From: Mauremys mutica
Taxonomy: Eukaryota > Chordata > Testudines > Geoemydidae
Assembly: GCF_020497125.1 (NCBI RefSeq)
Contig: NC_059079.1
Location: 52,401,114-52,465,113 of the forward strand
Length of the DNA: 64,000 nt
Direction: 5' to 3'
A model generated the notes under the pieces. The model ran no database searches, had not been told where the DNA came from, and saw nothing but the letters and a program-made list of their open reading frames with translations. Of this stretch, positions 54,651 to 64,000 are shown piece after piece. Made by a program: the position numbers and the translations under genes. How positions within the stretch are numbered: position 1 is the stretch's first letter; every line of letters starts with the position of its first letter.

Positions 54651-56699
54651 TTTTTAAAATTTACAATGAACACTGATAAATTCCCAGGAAATTTTAAACA
54701 AAATTAAATTAAAAATGAAGGACCTTACATATAGTTTACTGTTCATAAAGACAGTTATTCACATTTTCAGAACTGTGCATTATAATGTTAAGAAGTTAAA
54801 TATGTCCTCTATATATTATACCATATTTTGACTTCAGATCAGTTTTGACCCTTAACACCATATCCTATAATTTTTGGAACATTTATAAAACATTAATGCA
54901 GACATGTTTGTAATGGTTATTAGTCTCCCATGAGGAATTATTTACTTGTACAGGTTCTAACTGTAAAGTATACATAGCATTTTAAAAGGGGGATGTGGTC
55001 ACAAAAAGAAATAGAAATTCTTGCACAAAATGTTTACAAGGCAAAAATATACCCAACCAGAGAAGTGGTGGGATGAGGCATCTAACATTGTCGAAATCAA
55101 AATAAACTAGTTCTTACTACTTCCCAGGGAAACCTTTTATCATTCAGCTTAGAAAATAGATGAATATATTTGAAAAGTGACGAGAAAGAATCCCAAGGTA
55201 ACAGCTAAACAACTGAAAACAAAAACCAAAAGATTCCTTCAAGTTTGTTTTCACTACTGAGATCACAATAATAAATGAGAATGTGCTCTATCTTCATTCA
55301 CTTCAGGAGAAGAAAGAATTAAGATGATAGTTTTTTTGGTTCTTGGTTTTTTTAAGATGACAATATATCTATAATAACACACTTTTTTTTGAGTAGTATC
55401 AGATAAATTCTTTATGCTGTTATAACAAACTATGAACTACAGGGAAATGAGGAGTAATCAGACTGTAACAATTGCCTTAGGTCTTGTTTTTTAAATTATG
55501 TCATGCATCTAACAATGTCTAAGTGAAACATTCATTAAAAGCTAATGGTATTATTTTTTATGGAAAGAATACAATAGCCCCAGAAGATTTCTGCCATCAG
55601 GTTAACATTTGGAATTTTAATGGAGGCCCTAATTAGATGTCATTACTTGAAAGAACGCGCAATGAAAGATTGAGACAGACTTTTGTCTCAAAAATTGAGA
55701 CTTGCAAAGTGCAGAAAGCAAAGACAGACTGCAAGAGAGCTGAGAAATGCTCTTAGCTGATGTGTGAAATTAACGTTTATCTGTCTAGATTGCCCCTATC
55801 ACTGTAGTGTCTGAGTGCCTCTGAAGTATTTAAAAATAGAAATAACAATTTCTCTCTCTTTTTTTTTCTTTTCTTCTCAGTCTGTAGGAGAAAGTGGGAT
55901 GATGATAGGGGCTTTGTTTGTTTTTGCTTACCTGTTCATGTTATTTTGTGAAAGGACAGTTTGTTTATTGAAAGAACGCTAAATTGAAGAAACTAGTGAG
56001 GCATTATGATTTACTTCATAAAATAGTACAGCCTTTGCTCATTCCTCTCTCACATGACAGAGAGATCTATAGCCTACATCCAACTCCTGTGAAAGAAAGA
56101 CATTTTGTACTCTGACTGATGCAAAAAGGAGTTACTGTACATATATTAACATCAGTCCATACTAGTAAAACACCTTATCCCTTTGTAAGCAACACTGCCA
56201 AGTGGCGAGAGTGTGGCTTGGCAAATCAGTCTGGGTTAAATAAAAAGCCACCTGAGACTTTGCTCAAAATTCAGATGAAACCCAGACCAGATTTTTTGTT
56301 GTTGTTGTTGTTTGAGGTTTGAAAGAATTTGATTAATTCCCTCCAACCCACTTCCCTTTTTTCACTTCTGCGTGGAAGTGAAAGTAGAAGCATCCAAAAT
56401 CCACTGGGAAAAATCCACTGTTGGATGTGGGCTAACAAGACCCTGTGCCCATGAGTCTTCCATACTCATTTGATGATTTCAGCAGCTCCGGATGACTTCA
56501 GCCTGGTTCAGATAAGCATGCCATGGCCTGATCCTGCATGCTTTTACCCATATGAGTAATTCTTACATGTGCAACTATTTTATTAGTTAACATGTATATT
56601 GTATATAAATCTATTTCTGAGATATTGATCAGGAGACGTCCTATTGTGCTAGGCACTGGACAAAAACTTATGGTCAGTGGATGATCAGGAACTGGACAG
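54651..56699. other. No feature seen
   Basis: About 2 kb of low-GC sequence with T-runs and a (gtt)n at about 56297-56310. No gene or named repeat. Confidence 0.5.
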
Positions 56700-56900
56700 G
56701 GACTCAAGAGACCTATGTTCTATATGCAGCTCTTCTGTGTAAGCTTTGCCATGTCTGTTTCCCCTTCCACCATTTGTCTATACAGAGCTCTTCAGAGTGC
56801 AGAGTGTCTTTTACTGTGTGTTTGTACGGTGCATAGCAAAATGGGTCACCCATCACAACTGGGGCCTCCAGACTCCACCATGAAACAAATAAAATGACAA
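56700..56900 (+). mobile_element. MIR-like SINE
   Basis: actcaagagacctatgttct (B-box area), tgtctgtttccccttccacc and tgtttgtacggtgcatagc then aaaatgggtcacccatc. The last part is the same 3' tail as at 60395-60530. Confidence 0.7.
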
Positions 56901-57818
56901 TCCCTGAATAGTCACATTGTCTTCAGTAGGACAATTTGCATGAGTAAGAATTGCTAGATTGAACCTTCAACTTTTCAGAGCTTATCTAAACAGAAGAGAG
57001 CCTCTTGTAATTTGCCCAACAGCCATTATATATTTGAAGCCTGTTTATGAATATTAGTACAGTAACAAGACAAACATGCTACTAGAAGACTCATTATATT
57101 TTATTGCCATTTTCCATGATACATAGGTTTATATGAAATCCAGCTATTATTCACAAGAAAAATGCTTGAGGATATTTTTCAATCCTCTCAAGGAACTTTC
57201 CATCTAGCAAGAAGAAAATATCCTGAAGCCTCCAAGTTATTATTACTCCGACGTATTGAATATTTTATAAGAATTCCACAACAGGATTGAAAACGTCTTC
57301 TAAACCCTGTGCATGAAGAATGATGCATTGATCAGAGGACTGAGATCAATTTAATTCCCCTTAGTTATAAAATATAGACTAACTACAAAGACTAAACTTT
57401 CCTCAGCTTTCGATTGTCATATTTCATATTCTACTGCACGTACATAGGACAGTGTTCATGTATCATGAGAATTCATCAGCTGGACATTTTGTAAATATTG
57501 GCTAGAAGACCTTTTTCCCCCATTCATAATTCAGCATTAAGAAACAGATGTATGTGAATTGGTCAATAATGATTTGTATGCATACTGAATTTATGATGAT
57601 AACCTGATCCTGACTGGGGTTGCACCACTATAACAGTAAAAATGATCATGTGTTTTCTAACAACAGAATAAATGCAATGGTCCTGATTCTTCCTCTCACT
57701 TAAGCCAATATAAAATGTGAGTAATTCCTCTGAAGCCAATGAAGCTGCATCAGTGTAAAGAGAGCTTAACCAAGCACTATGACTGGATTTTTGAAACTGC
57801 ATTATCAAAGCATATCCA
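56901..57818. other. No feature seen
   Basis: AT-rich. 57700-57760 (caatgaagctgcatcag) is perhaps a short palindromic repeat. Confidence 0.5.
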
Positions 57819-57893
57819 TTACCTCTTTTTAAAAACCTCCCGTGACAGAGATTCCACAACTTCCTTAGTTAATTTGTTCCAGTGACTGTCCAT
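57819..57893 (-). mobile_element. CR1 fragment, 75 bp
   Basis: ttaaaaacctcccgtgacag and agattccacaacttccttag match the CR1 at 45890-45935 (ttaaaaacctccaaagatgg and agattccacaacctcccta). Confidence 0.75.
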
Positions 57894-58366
57894 TAAAGAA
57901 TTTAAAGGATAAAATAAAAGTCAGTATCCACATCTAACAGAACAGCAAGCTTGTGTTTGCACGTCTTGGAAGGATCATGACTGGGTTTCATACACAACAT
58001 ACATTTGCCTTTCAGAAGATTATTGTGAGTGTTGAGATCTGTCCTTTAATAGATTTAGAAATGTTACTTAAGTTATTTGTCAGTTATAATTAGCATTGAC
58101 GCAACCATACAATCAGCAAGCTAACAACTTCAGCCTCTCCAGTGGGATGGTATAATAAACTATTTAAGCAATGCCAGGTCTGAAAAGATTCATCCTTTAC
58201 AGATCACAGACTCCATTTTACCAGCTTCACGTACAAATTCCACAGCCCTGATCATGGATACAAAAGTCTTATTTGGGCATATAGTCCATCTTTGTTAGTA
58301 TACAATCGATCTCTATATTACATAGGAATAGGTGCTTTCGGGGGGGAAAAGGGTTCTCTTAATAGG
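57894..58366. other. No feature seen
   Basis: Unique-looking spacer. Confidence 0.5.
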
Positions 58367-58566
58367 GGAAGAAGGCTAGCTCAGTGGTTGGGGCACCCAG
58401 CTTGGCACATATGATATCCAGGCTCAGTTCCCTGTTCTTCTGTAGCTTTCCTCAGTGACCTTGGGCAAGTCACTCAGCCTCTTCATGCCTCAGTTCCTCA
58501 TTAGTAAACAGGTATGATACTTCTTCCCTACCTCACAGGATCCTGAAGAGTGTAGGGATATTAAAG
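58367..58566 (+). mobile_element. tRNA-derived SINE
   Basis: The A-box region gctagctcagtggttggggc and B-box ccaggctcagttccctg give a clear tRNA-like head. ccttgggcaagtcactcag and cctcagttcctcattag form the MIR-like core. Confidence 0.8.
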
Positions 58567-59204
58567 AAGATTTATATTAAACATGGTTTAAATGAGAAAT
58601 GATTTATTGATTTATTGTTAATTTATACTTTATAACTTAAGGTTTATGTTAGAAGTAAATTTGTGATTCCCAACATTTAGCCTCTAACCTGCAAGCCACC
58701 AGCTGTGTCTGTGTGAAGCCTGGTCAAAGAGATACTTGGTATAAAACTTGTTAAGCTCAAAGAAATACTTTGTATAAAACTTGCTAAACATTAATTAACT
58801 CTTAAGTAAGCCATAACAGTAGCTGTTATAGTGTATAGATAGATACCCCCACCCTCTGTACGTTTTCATCTCACTTTATCTTTGCTTGTTAAAAGACAGG
58901 GAGTCTCACATAAATTGGTAACACCCCAAAAGGTAAAAAGACAGTGAAATAGATGTGATTAAGATAGAGAATGTATGTGAATGAATGGTTAGGGAGGTAC
59001 CAGCCTGAAGAATTCAGTGTGGGCTGAAGAAGGTGTCAAGTGGAATCAACCAGATGACCCCCGGAGGGCAAACTGGAATCAACCCACCACACCTCAAAGG
59101 AAGGAAAAACAAAGCATCTGACAACATGGAGCCAGCCACCTGCTGATTGATTTAGCAACAGCAAAATGAAGCAACTCCTATGAACTAACATAGGGAAAAA
59201 TCCC

Positions 59205-59211
59205 TATAAAA
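59205..59211 (+). promoter_or_regulatory. TATA box of the probable LTR
   Basis: TATAAAA preceded by tccc. It would drive plus-strand transcription starting about 30 bases downstream. Confidence 0.45.
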
Positions 59212-59402
59212 CTGGACTCTAAAGAATAAGGACTTTGAGTCTATGGTTCTGCTGCCAGCCTCCAGGAGCATCAGATGCATCTGACACAGACTCGGCTCCA
59301 TCCTCATGACCAAGATACCTGGCCAGTAACTTGGCATGAGCAACGTCTAGGCTGGTAACTATAACATCTATACAGAACCTGAATGAATGATTGTGTGAAT
59401 GA

Positions 59403-59407
<5 letters not shown>

Positions 59408-59436
<29 letters not shown>
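59408..59436 (+). repeat. (GT)n microsatellite
   Basis: About fourteen uninterrupted gt units, the longest dinucleotide run in the window, inside the probable LTR. Confidence 0.95.
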
Positions 59437-59439
<3 letters not shown>

Positions 59440-59595
59440 AGGAATAAGTAGTGATAGAAATAAGTAGTAAAACAACGTTGTTTGCTTTTGTCTTTTGCTG
59501 TCTTTTGTTTTCTTATGGTATTTACAATAAATGTGGCATCTTTGCCTTATCCCTCTTAATAAGATCCTGCTGGTTTTTATTATATTGGTATAACA

Positions 59596-60394
59596 AGAGG
59601 AGATGGGCCCTACCCATTGACCAATCATGAAATGACAACTGTACAACTGTGTTGGTCACATAACACTCCTATTCCTATCAGAAATCTATTTCACATAGTG
59701 ATAACACATATTCAGAATGTAGAGTGGTTTGGTCACCATTACTAATGATGTCCTGTATTTTAGTAATATTATCACGTAACCTTAAACAAGATTAGGAGAC
59801 AAGTGACAGGAAGGGCCTTGATCAGGATGAAACTAGAATGAAAGAGGGCAAAACCTTCCACATTGCCTTCCACAGAGGCAATAAGCAAAGAGCAAGATCA
59901 GAGTCTCTTTCATGGTCCACAGCAACAGTGTGAAACTAAAACACAAAATGACATTCCTGATTCTCCATCACCTTGTGTAGTCATTTACTGCGCAAAGTGC
60001 TATTAATCCAGAATGCTATCGCTTACACATTTTGCACTGATGTAAATGATTACACCCACTGGAGGAAGAATAGAGGATCAAGCCTAACATATTTAGGAAT
60101 GTGGGCTGGGGAACATCAGAGATAACAGAGGGAAGCATACTGTAAAGGAGCGAGGGCATCAGACCTGGTTTCCTTAAAACAGGAAAGAATGAAGTACCTG
60201 AGATGCTGTAGTTTGCTAACTACTTGTAAACATCTATTACTTTAAATGGGACCCCTTGAATTGTGCTTTTAAAAAAGTGTACTGTGAGCTCCCAATGTTG
60301 GTAATAATATTAACCCCCAAAGTCTCATGATATACATGAGGCATTTTATTCTGCCATCGAGAGAGCAAAGAAATTTAAATGGGACGATAATACA
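59596..60394. other. No feature seen
   Basis: AT-rich. I looked for retroviral-type internal sequence after the LTR and saw none. Confidence 0.5.
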
Positions 60395-60530
60395 ACCACT
60401 CTATTGCCTATTTCGATTGCAAATCCTTTGGGCCAAGGGCTGCTATATGTTTGTACAGTGTCTAGCACAATCTCATTTGGGGCATCCAAGGACTACTGGA
60501 ATACAAATTAATACATTTAAACTACGTAAC
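60395..60530 (+). mobile_element. SINE 3' tail
   Basis: gattgcaaatcctttgggcc, then tatgtttgtacagtgtctagc and acaatctcatttggggc. It is the 3' half of the MIR-like SINEs in this window without the tRNA-like head. Confidence 0.65.
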
Positions 60531-60674
60531 ATTGAGGATGTGACACCAACCAATAAAGGCCAGGAAATACCAAACTAAGGTGATCTCACACCATGTTTAA
60601 TTCACCCCATTGCACTTAACCTCTGCATTGCATAATAGCTCTCTTTTCTTGGAGCTGTGTCATAGTTAGGAACA

Positions 60675-60976
60675 AACTACACAAGGACATCCAGGACAGT
60701 TTGTCTGAATTAACTAAAGGTGTGAGTTTGAAGTGGAATAGTTAAATTGCATTAAATCTTGTTGTGAACATCCGTCATTTAGAATTAAAGTGACCTTAAA
60801 CTGGTTTTGCTTAATTCATTTCCAAAGTGAACTGTGCTCACCCAAATTAAAGACACTTTAATTGTTAATAAAAGTGTCCACACGTAGATTTAATGAGTTT
60901 CAACTAATTCACTTCAAATTCACACCTTTAGTTAATTCAGATGAACTGTCCTGGATATCCTTGCATAGACAAGTTT
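60675..60976. mobile_element. Fold-back MITE with ~85-bp arms
   Basis: The left arm contains ccaggacagtttgtctgaat and taactaaaggtgtgagtttg. The right arm contains the inverse caaattcacacctttagtta and attcagatgaactgtcctgg. About 300 bases in total. A left-half copy of the family is at 34953-35085. Confidence 0.8.
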
Positions 60977-63164
60977 AGAAGGCAAGGAGAGAGGTATTAG
61001 AATTCCTTTGCTTCACTTATTTCACTGCTTTCAAAAGGTGATGTTAAGCAGCTTAATATACCTATTATGAAAGCACCTTTCTGCTCTGTAAAGCAACTCT
61101 AAAAATATCACCCAATGGTTCCACATTTGTTCTGTCTCAGAGATTGCCAGATCAAGTAGTGCTCAATAAACAATCAAATAAAACAATATTGTTTTCTTTT
61201 CTAGCTGCCAGCCACACAAACTCATCCTGTGATGCGCCATTCCATCTCAATCCAGGCATCATCAGTAGGAGGAGAATCCATAGGCCCCAAAGTCTGCCCT
61301 TCTTTACCACTTTTCTAGCAGGAATACATAGGTGAAAAAAAAGGCAGAATTTGGCCCAGCAACTTGTTCTCCAGCGAGCAATGATGAATCTGTGCAATCC
61401 ACCACAAATGTGAATATAATTCTGATAATGATGCCAATAATTCAGCTACCTCCCCCTGTAGCTATGTTGGCTCCAAACGGCTAATAGGAGTAAATTCTAT
61501 TATGCAGCCCTCACTTACTTTAGACACCTAAGTCAGCAAATATGACTCTGGTTGCACAAAAGTATTGTTCTGATGAATAAGAAGGTGTTACCATTTCATC
61601 ATTATCTTTCAGGCTAGAAGTGCACTTTAAAATATTATGTGTATGTCCTTAATCAAAAACTGTATGGAAGACAAAAAAAACTTTACCTTTCTTCTGAGTG
61701 AATATATTTGACAAAGAAGGCTGATACCCAAGAATTGTTTTTCCTTTCTGCACAAAGCTCTGACCTCTGCCTCTCCCAGAAGCACTTCACACAACATAAT
61801 CCAAGTGAAGGGAGCTATTTAGGATTTGGAAGGCATCATATTCAGTCTTAACCTTGAGGGTTAAGCAATCACACATGCTGAAGAATCCTTTGACTAGAGC
61901 GAGTTTGTGATGCTTGAAGTATGTGGAAAATGTACTTGCCTAGAAGGAGCTTTCTTGTTGAGTGCGGAGAATGACAGATATTTGTAACACTTGGTGCAGA
62001 ATGGGTTCACTTGACCATGAATGCTACTTGAGTGTATGCTGAAAATTATTGTTCAAATACATTCACTTCTTGGAGCATTTTAGAGAATGTATTATTCTTG
62101 GCTCATCAATAGGGGAAAAGTTTCTAGCAGTCACAGCTTTAGATACCTTAAAAACAAGAAATGCATTAGCATCTTTATTACAAATATAATTGGTTTTCTT
62201 TTATTTGTGACTGGGGAGAGGGTCACCAGTTAAAATACACCACTGTAAAATTTGCAATTTAAATTTCATTTCATGCCAGAGTGTAGAAACAGTTTACACA
62301 AATAGTATCCATTAATCATTAAAAAGAAAGGTTAGATGTATACTATGCCACTATTATTTTTCACATATGATTATTTATAGGTTTGTAATTAAATTTGTTT
62401 TCCCAAGGAAGAAGAATTAAGGCTTTTTGAAACCGAAAGTACATTTTTACAACAACAACAAAAAAGCAGAAACTTCAAAGGAGCAAAGTGTGGGCTTTAT
62501 TGCTTTGACCCACAAGGGCAACCACAATATTCTACAGTTCATCACTTGCACACATCTTTGAAGCAAAACGCTGTCACTCGTGCCAAATGCTATGTAACAT
62601 CTTTTGTATTCCAAGCTGCTGCCTGAACTCAGATTGCCAAATTCGTCATTTCCCTTGCCAAGCTCTCTTTGAAATATCTTTCTTCAAGTCTCTTCCCATT
62701 TAATATTAAAAATATATACATTCTGAAAGACTTTGTGCTGAAGTCAATGGAGTTAGGCCATTTTATATCATCTCAGGACCTGGACCTTAAGGGGAGATTT
62801 TCTGAGGGACAGCCAGTTCTTTGAGATAGGGACAAAGATTTCTTTTCTGTTGGGACTACATCAACTCCGAAATGCAAGGGAATAAGCTGTTATAAGAATT
62901 ATCCAACCCAGGATGGTGCAAGCTGATCTGGAATCCTTGGCAAAACCATTCATTTAGGTGACCCCTGCCTGAAAGCTGCAAGATTCAAGGTGCAACTTTT
63001 CCTTCCACTCCAAATTTCTAAGTCAAGCTAATCAGGTGGGGCTGGGGCTCAGTTCTATGGGCATAAACAGGTTCTGCAACAGGCAATATGATCAGAACTA
63101 GTGTGATTGTGTCTTTTGAGGATGTACTTAGACTAGGAATAGTGGATCAAATTTTCTTTTTAAA
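60977..63164. other. No gene seen
   Basis: About 2.2 kb of low-GC sequence with a (caa)n run at about 62449-62463 and a short palindromic piece near 62735-62790. Composition changes abruptly to GC-rich at about 63180. Confidence 0.5.
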
Positions 63165-63200
63165 CAAGAGTATAGCGAGTTGGTGTGGCTCCCCTCCTGC

Positions 63201-63214
63201 CCAGCAGAGGGCGC
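63201..63214 (+). promoter_or_regulatory. CTCF-like motif
   Basis: CCAGCAGAGGGCGC fits the CTCF core CCASYAGRKGGCRS at every position. CTCF binds such sites to shape chromatin loops. Binding here is an inference. Confidence 0.6.
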
Positions 63215-63247
63215 TCCCTCCCAGAAGCCCGAGTGGGCTGAGTCACC

Positions 63248-63293
63248 ACTTCCTGTTCCCGCCCCCCAGAAGTCAAGGGGCGGGACAGGAAGT
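63248..63293. promoter_or_regulatory. Inverted ETS + GC-box pair
   Basis: acttcctgttcccgcccc (63248-63265) and ggggcgggacaggaagt (63277-63293) are inverses apart from one extra base. Each arm joins an ETS-type aggaagt with an Sp1-type ggggcggg. This is typical of TATA-less promoters and of some LTR enhancers. Confidence 0.55.
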
Positions 63294-63319
63294 AGAAAAG
63301 GAGGACGCCAAAGCTCAGT

Positions 63320-63791
63320 CAGGAGCCAGCCACCGCTGCGAGCAGACGTGCTGGCGGGAGCTCCAGACTGGGAACCCTCCAGGACCCGAGCCGGCGATCA
63401 GGACTGGCCCCCATTGCCCCGCGCCCGGTACGACGAGGAACCCGCGGAACTTCCCCGGGATCGGAACCCGGAGCCGCCGCTAGGACTTCCCCGCGCCCGG
63501 TACGAGGAAGACCCGCCGCCGCCGCTTCCGCCCTGATGTTATCCGGAGGAACCACCGGAGCCAGCCTGGCCGGACTGCCAGCAGGAGTTGCCTGACTTGC
63601 CCCCAAGCCCTGGTCCTGCAGACCCCATGCCGGTGGACTGGCCCGAACCCATGGTGACCGAGGAGCAGGTACCCATAGAGGGGGATATGGAATGTAGCCC
63701 GGGGATAGCCGACCCCTGTCAAGCTGTAGGCACCGAGGTGCCCATGTCGGTGTGTTTCGGTCAGGACCCCACTGACCAGCGGCAGTGCTAG
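63320..63791 (+). pseudogene. Proline-rich acidic frame with one in-frame TGA
   Basis: In one reading frame the sequence is open on both sides of a single TGA at 63534-63536 and stops at TAG after 63788. Two copies of LPRARY(D/E)E(E/D)P lie 24 codons apart (DNA repeat at 63417-63433 and 63489-63505). Later, DPMPVDWPEPMVTEEQVPIE precedes a Cys-containing end. There is no ATG before the first repeat, so the true start is unknown; it could be a 5' coding part of a retroelement or chance in CpG-rich DNA. Family not recognised. Confidence 0.3.
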
Positions 63792-64000
63792 CTGCTAATA
63801 GGGCCCCGGGCTGGGACACAGTGGAGTGGGTGGGCCTGTGTCCCCCCTGCCACCCCTCTCACGGGTGGCAGTCTCCCCCTCACCCCAGCGCAGACCGAGA
63901 CGCCTGCACTAAGCTGAGTTGGTGTCATTGCTCAGCTCCTGACACCAGGACCTGAGCCCTGGGGACTATGGTGGTTGTCCCGCCCTGACCAAAGGGTCTG

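Larger units (their letters stand above)
58647..59595 (+). mobile_element. Probable LTR with TATA box and poly(A) signal
   Basis: TGTTA at 58647 and TAACA ending at 59595 form an inverted terminus. TATAAAA lies at 59205-59211 and AATAAA at 59526-59531, in the order and spacing of an LTR promoter, R and poly(A) region. A (tg)n tract lies between them. No matching second LTR, primer site or duplication was seen. I recall this sequence as a dispersed turtle retrovirus-like LTR. Confidence 0.5.
63165..64000 (+). mobile_element. GC/CpG-rich block: LTR-type element start or CpG-island promoter
   Basis: From about 63180 the sequence becomes strongly GC- and CpG-rich up to the window end. It holds a CTCF-like motif (63201-63214), a GC-box/ETS inverted repeat (63248-63293) and a proline-rich open frame. 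The later part (gggctgggacacagtggagtg, then tgccacccctctcacgggtgg) reminds me of turtle Gypsy/retrovirus-like repeats, which favours a mobile element. A host CpG-island first exon remains possible because the right side is cut off. Confidence 0.4.

Noticed and set aside
51815..58450. tRNA genes at 51815 and 58367
   Set aside because: A- and B-box-like motifs exist, but no full cloverleaf with paired acceptor stem; the surrounding sequence fits SINEs.
63319..63819. 166-codon minus-strand frame
   Set aside because: It is open opposite the plus-strand proline-rich frame in CpG-rich DNA, with no protein-like motifs.
1..64000. CRISPR array, operon or bacterial-type gene cluster
   Set aside because: No regularly spaced direct repeats with unique spacers and no dense coding; the repeat content is vertebrate.

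Overview
The window looks like AT-rich intergenic (or deep-intronic) DNA of a non-avian reptile, most likely a turtle. This rests on repeat content recalled from family knowledge, not on a database search. It holds CR1 LINEs in several age classes, a Neptune-like Penelope retroelement, many hAT-type elements with 8-bp target-site duplications (TSDs), fold-back MITEs whose ends read like gtctacact, MIR-like tRNA-derived SINEs, 5S rRNA-derived sequence and solo LTRs. I find no complete host protein-coding gene; nearly all long open frames are repeat-derived.

Layout. 1-2 kb: a 5'-truncated Penelope-like element (reverse transcriptase plus GIY-YIG endonuclease, minus strand) with a 13-bp TSD and a 50-bp perfect inverted repeat linking its endonuclease region to its flank. 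2-9 kb: MITEs, an LTR-like piece, a CR1 3' end, two 5S rRNA-like sequences, a 32-bp tandem duplication and a 67-nt hairpin. 9.6-10.4 kb: a 788-bp G-rich hAT element. 13-18 kb: hAT and LTR pieces, a LINE C-terminus, a 1.4-kb CR1, a pentanucleotide repeat and a SINE. 19.7-24 kb: three hAT insertions with TSDs, one nested in a solo LTR. 24.8-26.8 kb: two weak candidate exons on the minus strand. 28-35 kb: fold-back MITEs and a ~670-bp DNA element split by a CR1. 38.8-44 kb: MITEs, an old 1.2-kb CR1 and a second copy of the ~670-bp element. 45.5-50.5 kb: CR1 with a nested hAT, a solo LTR, a young CR1 3' end and another LTR-like block. 51.8-54.7 kb: SINE, MITE, Penelope tail and an internally deleted CR1. 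56.7-61 kb: SINEs, a possible LTR with TATA box and poly(A) signal, and a long-armed fold-back MITE. 63.16 kb to the end: a GC- and CpG-rich block with a CTCF-like motif, an ETS/GC-box inverted repeat and a proline-rich frame. It is either the start of an LTR-type element or a CpG-island promoter/first exon, and it is cut by the window edge.

The parts do not form a pathway. They record successive retrotransposition, cut-and-paste transposition and small template-switch-like rearrangements. I do not see a clear new biological system. The items most worth following are the terminal CpG-rich block, the 50-bp identical inverted repeat at the Penelope element, the candidate exons and the 67-nt hairpin.
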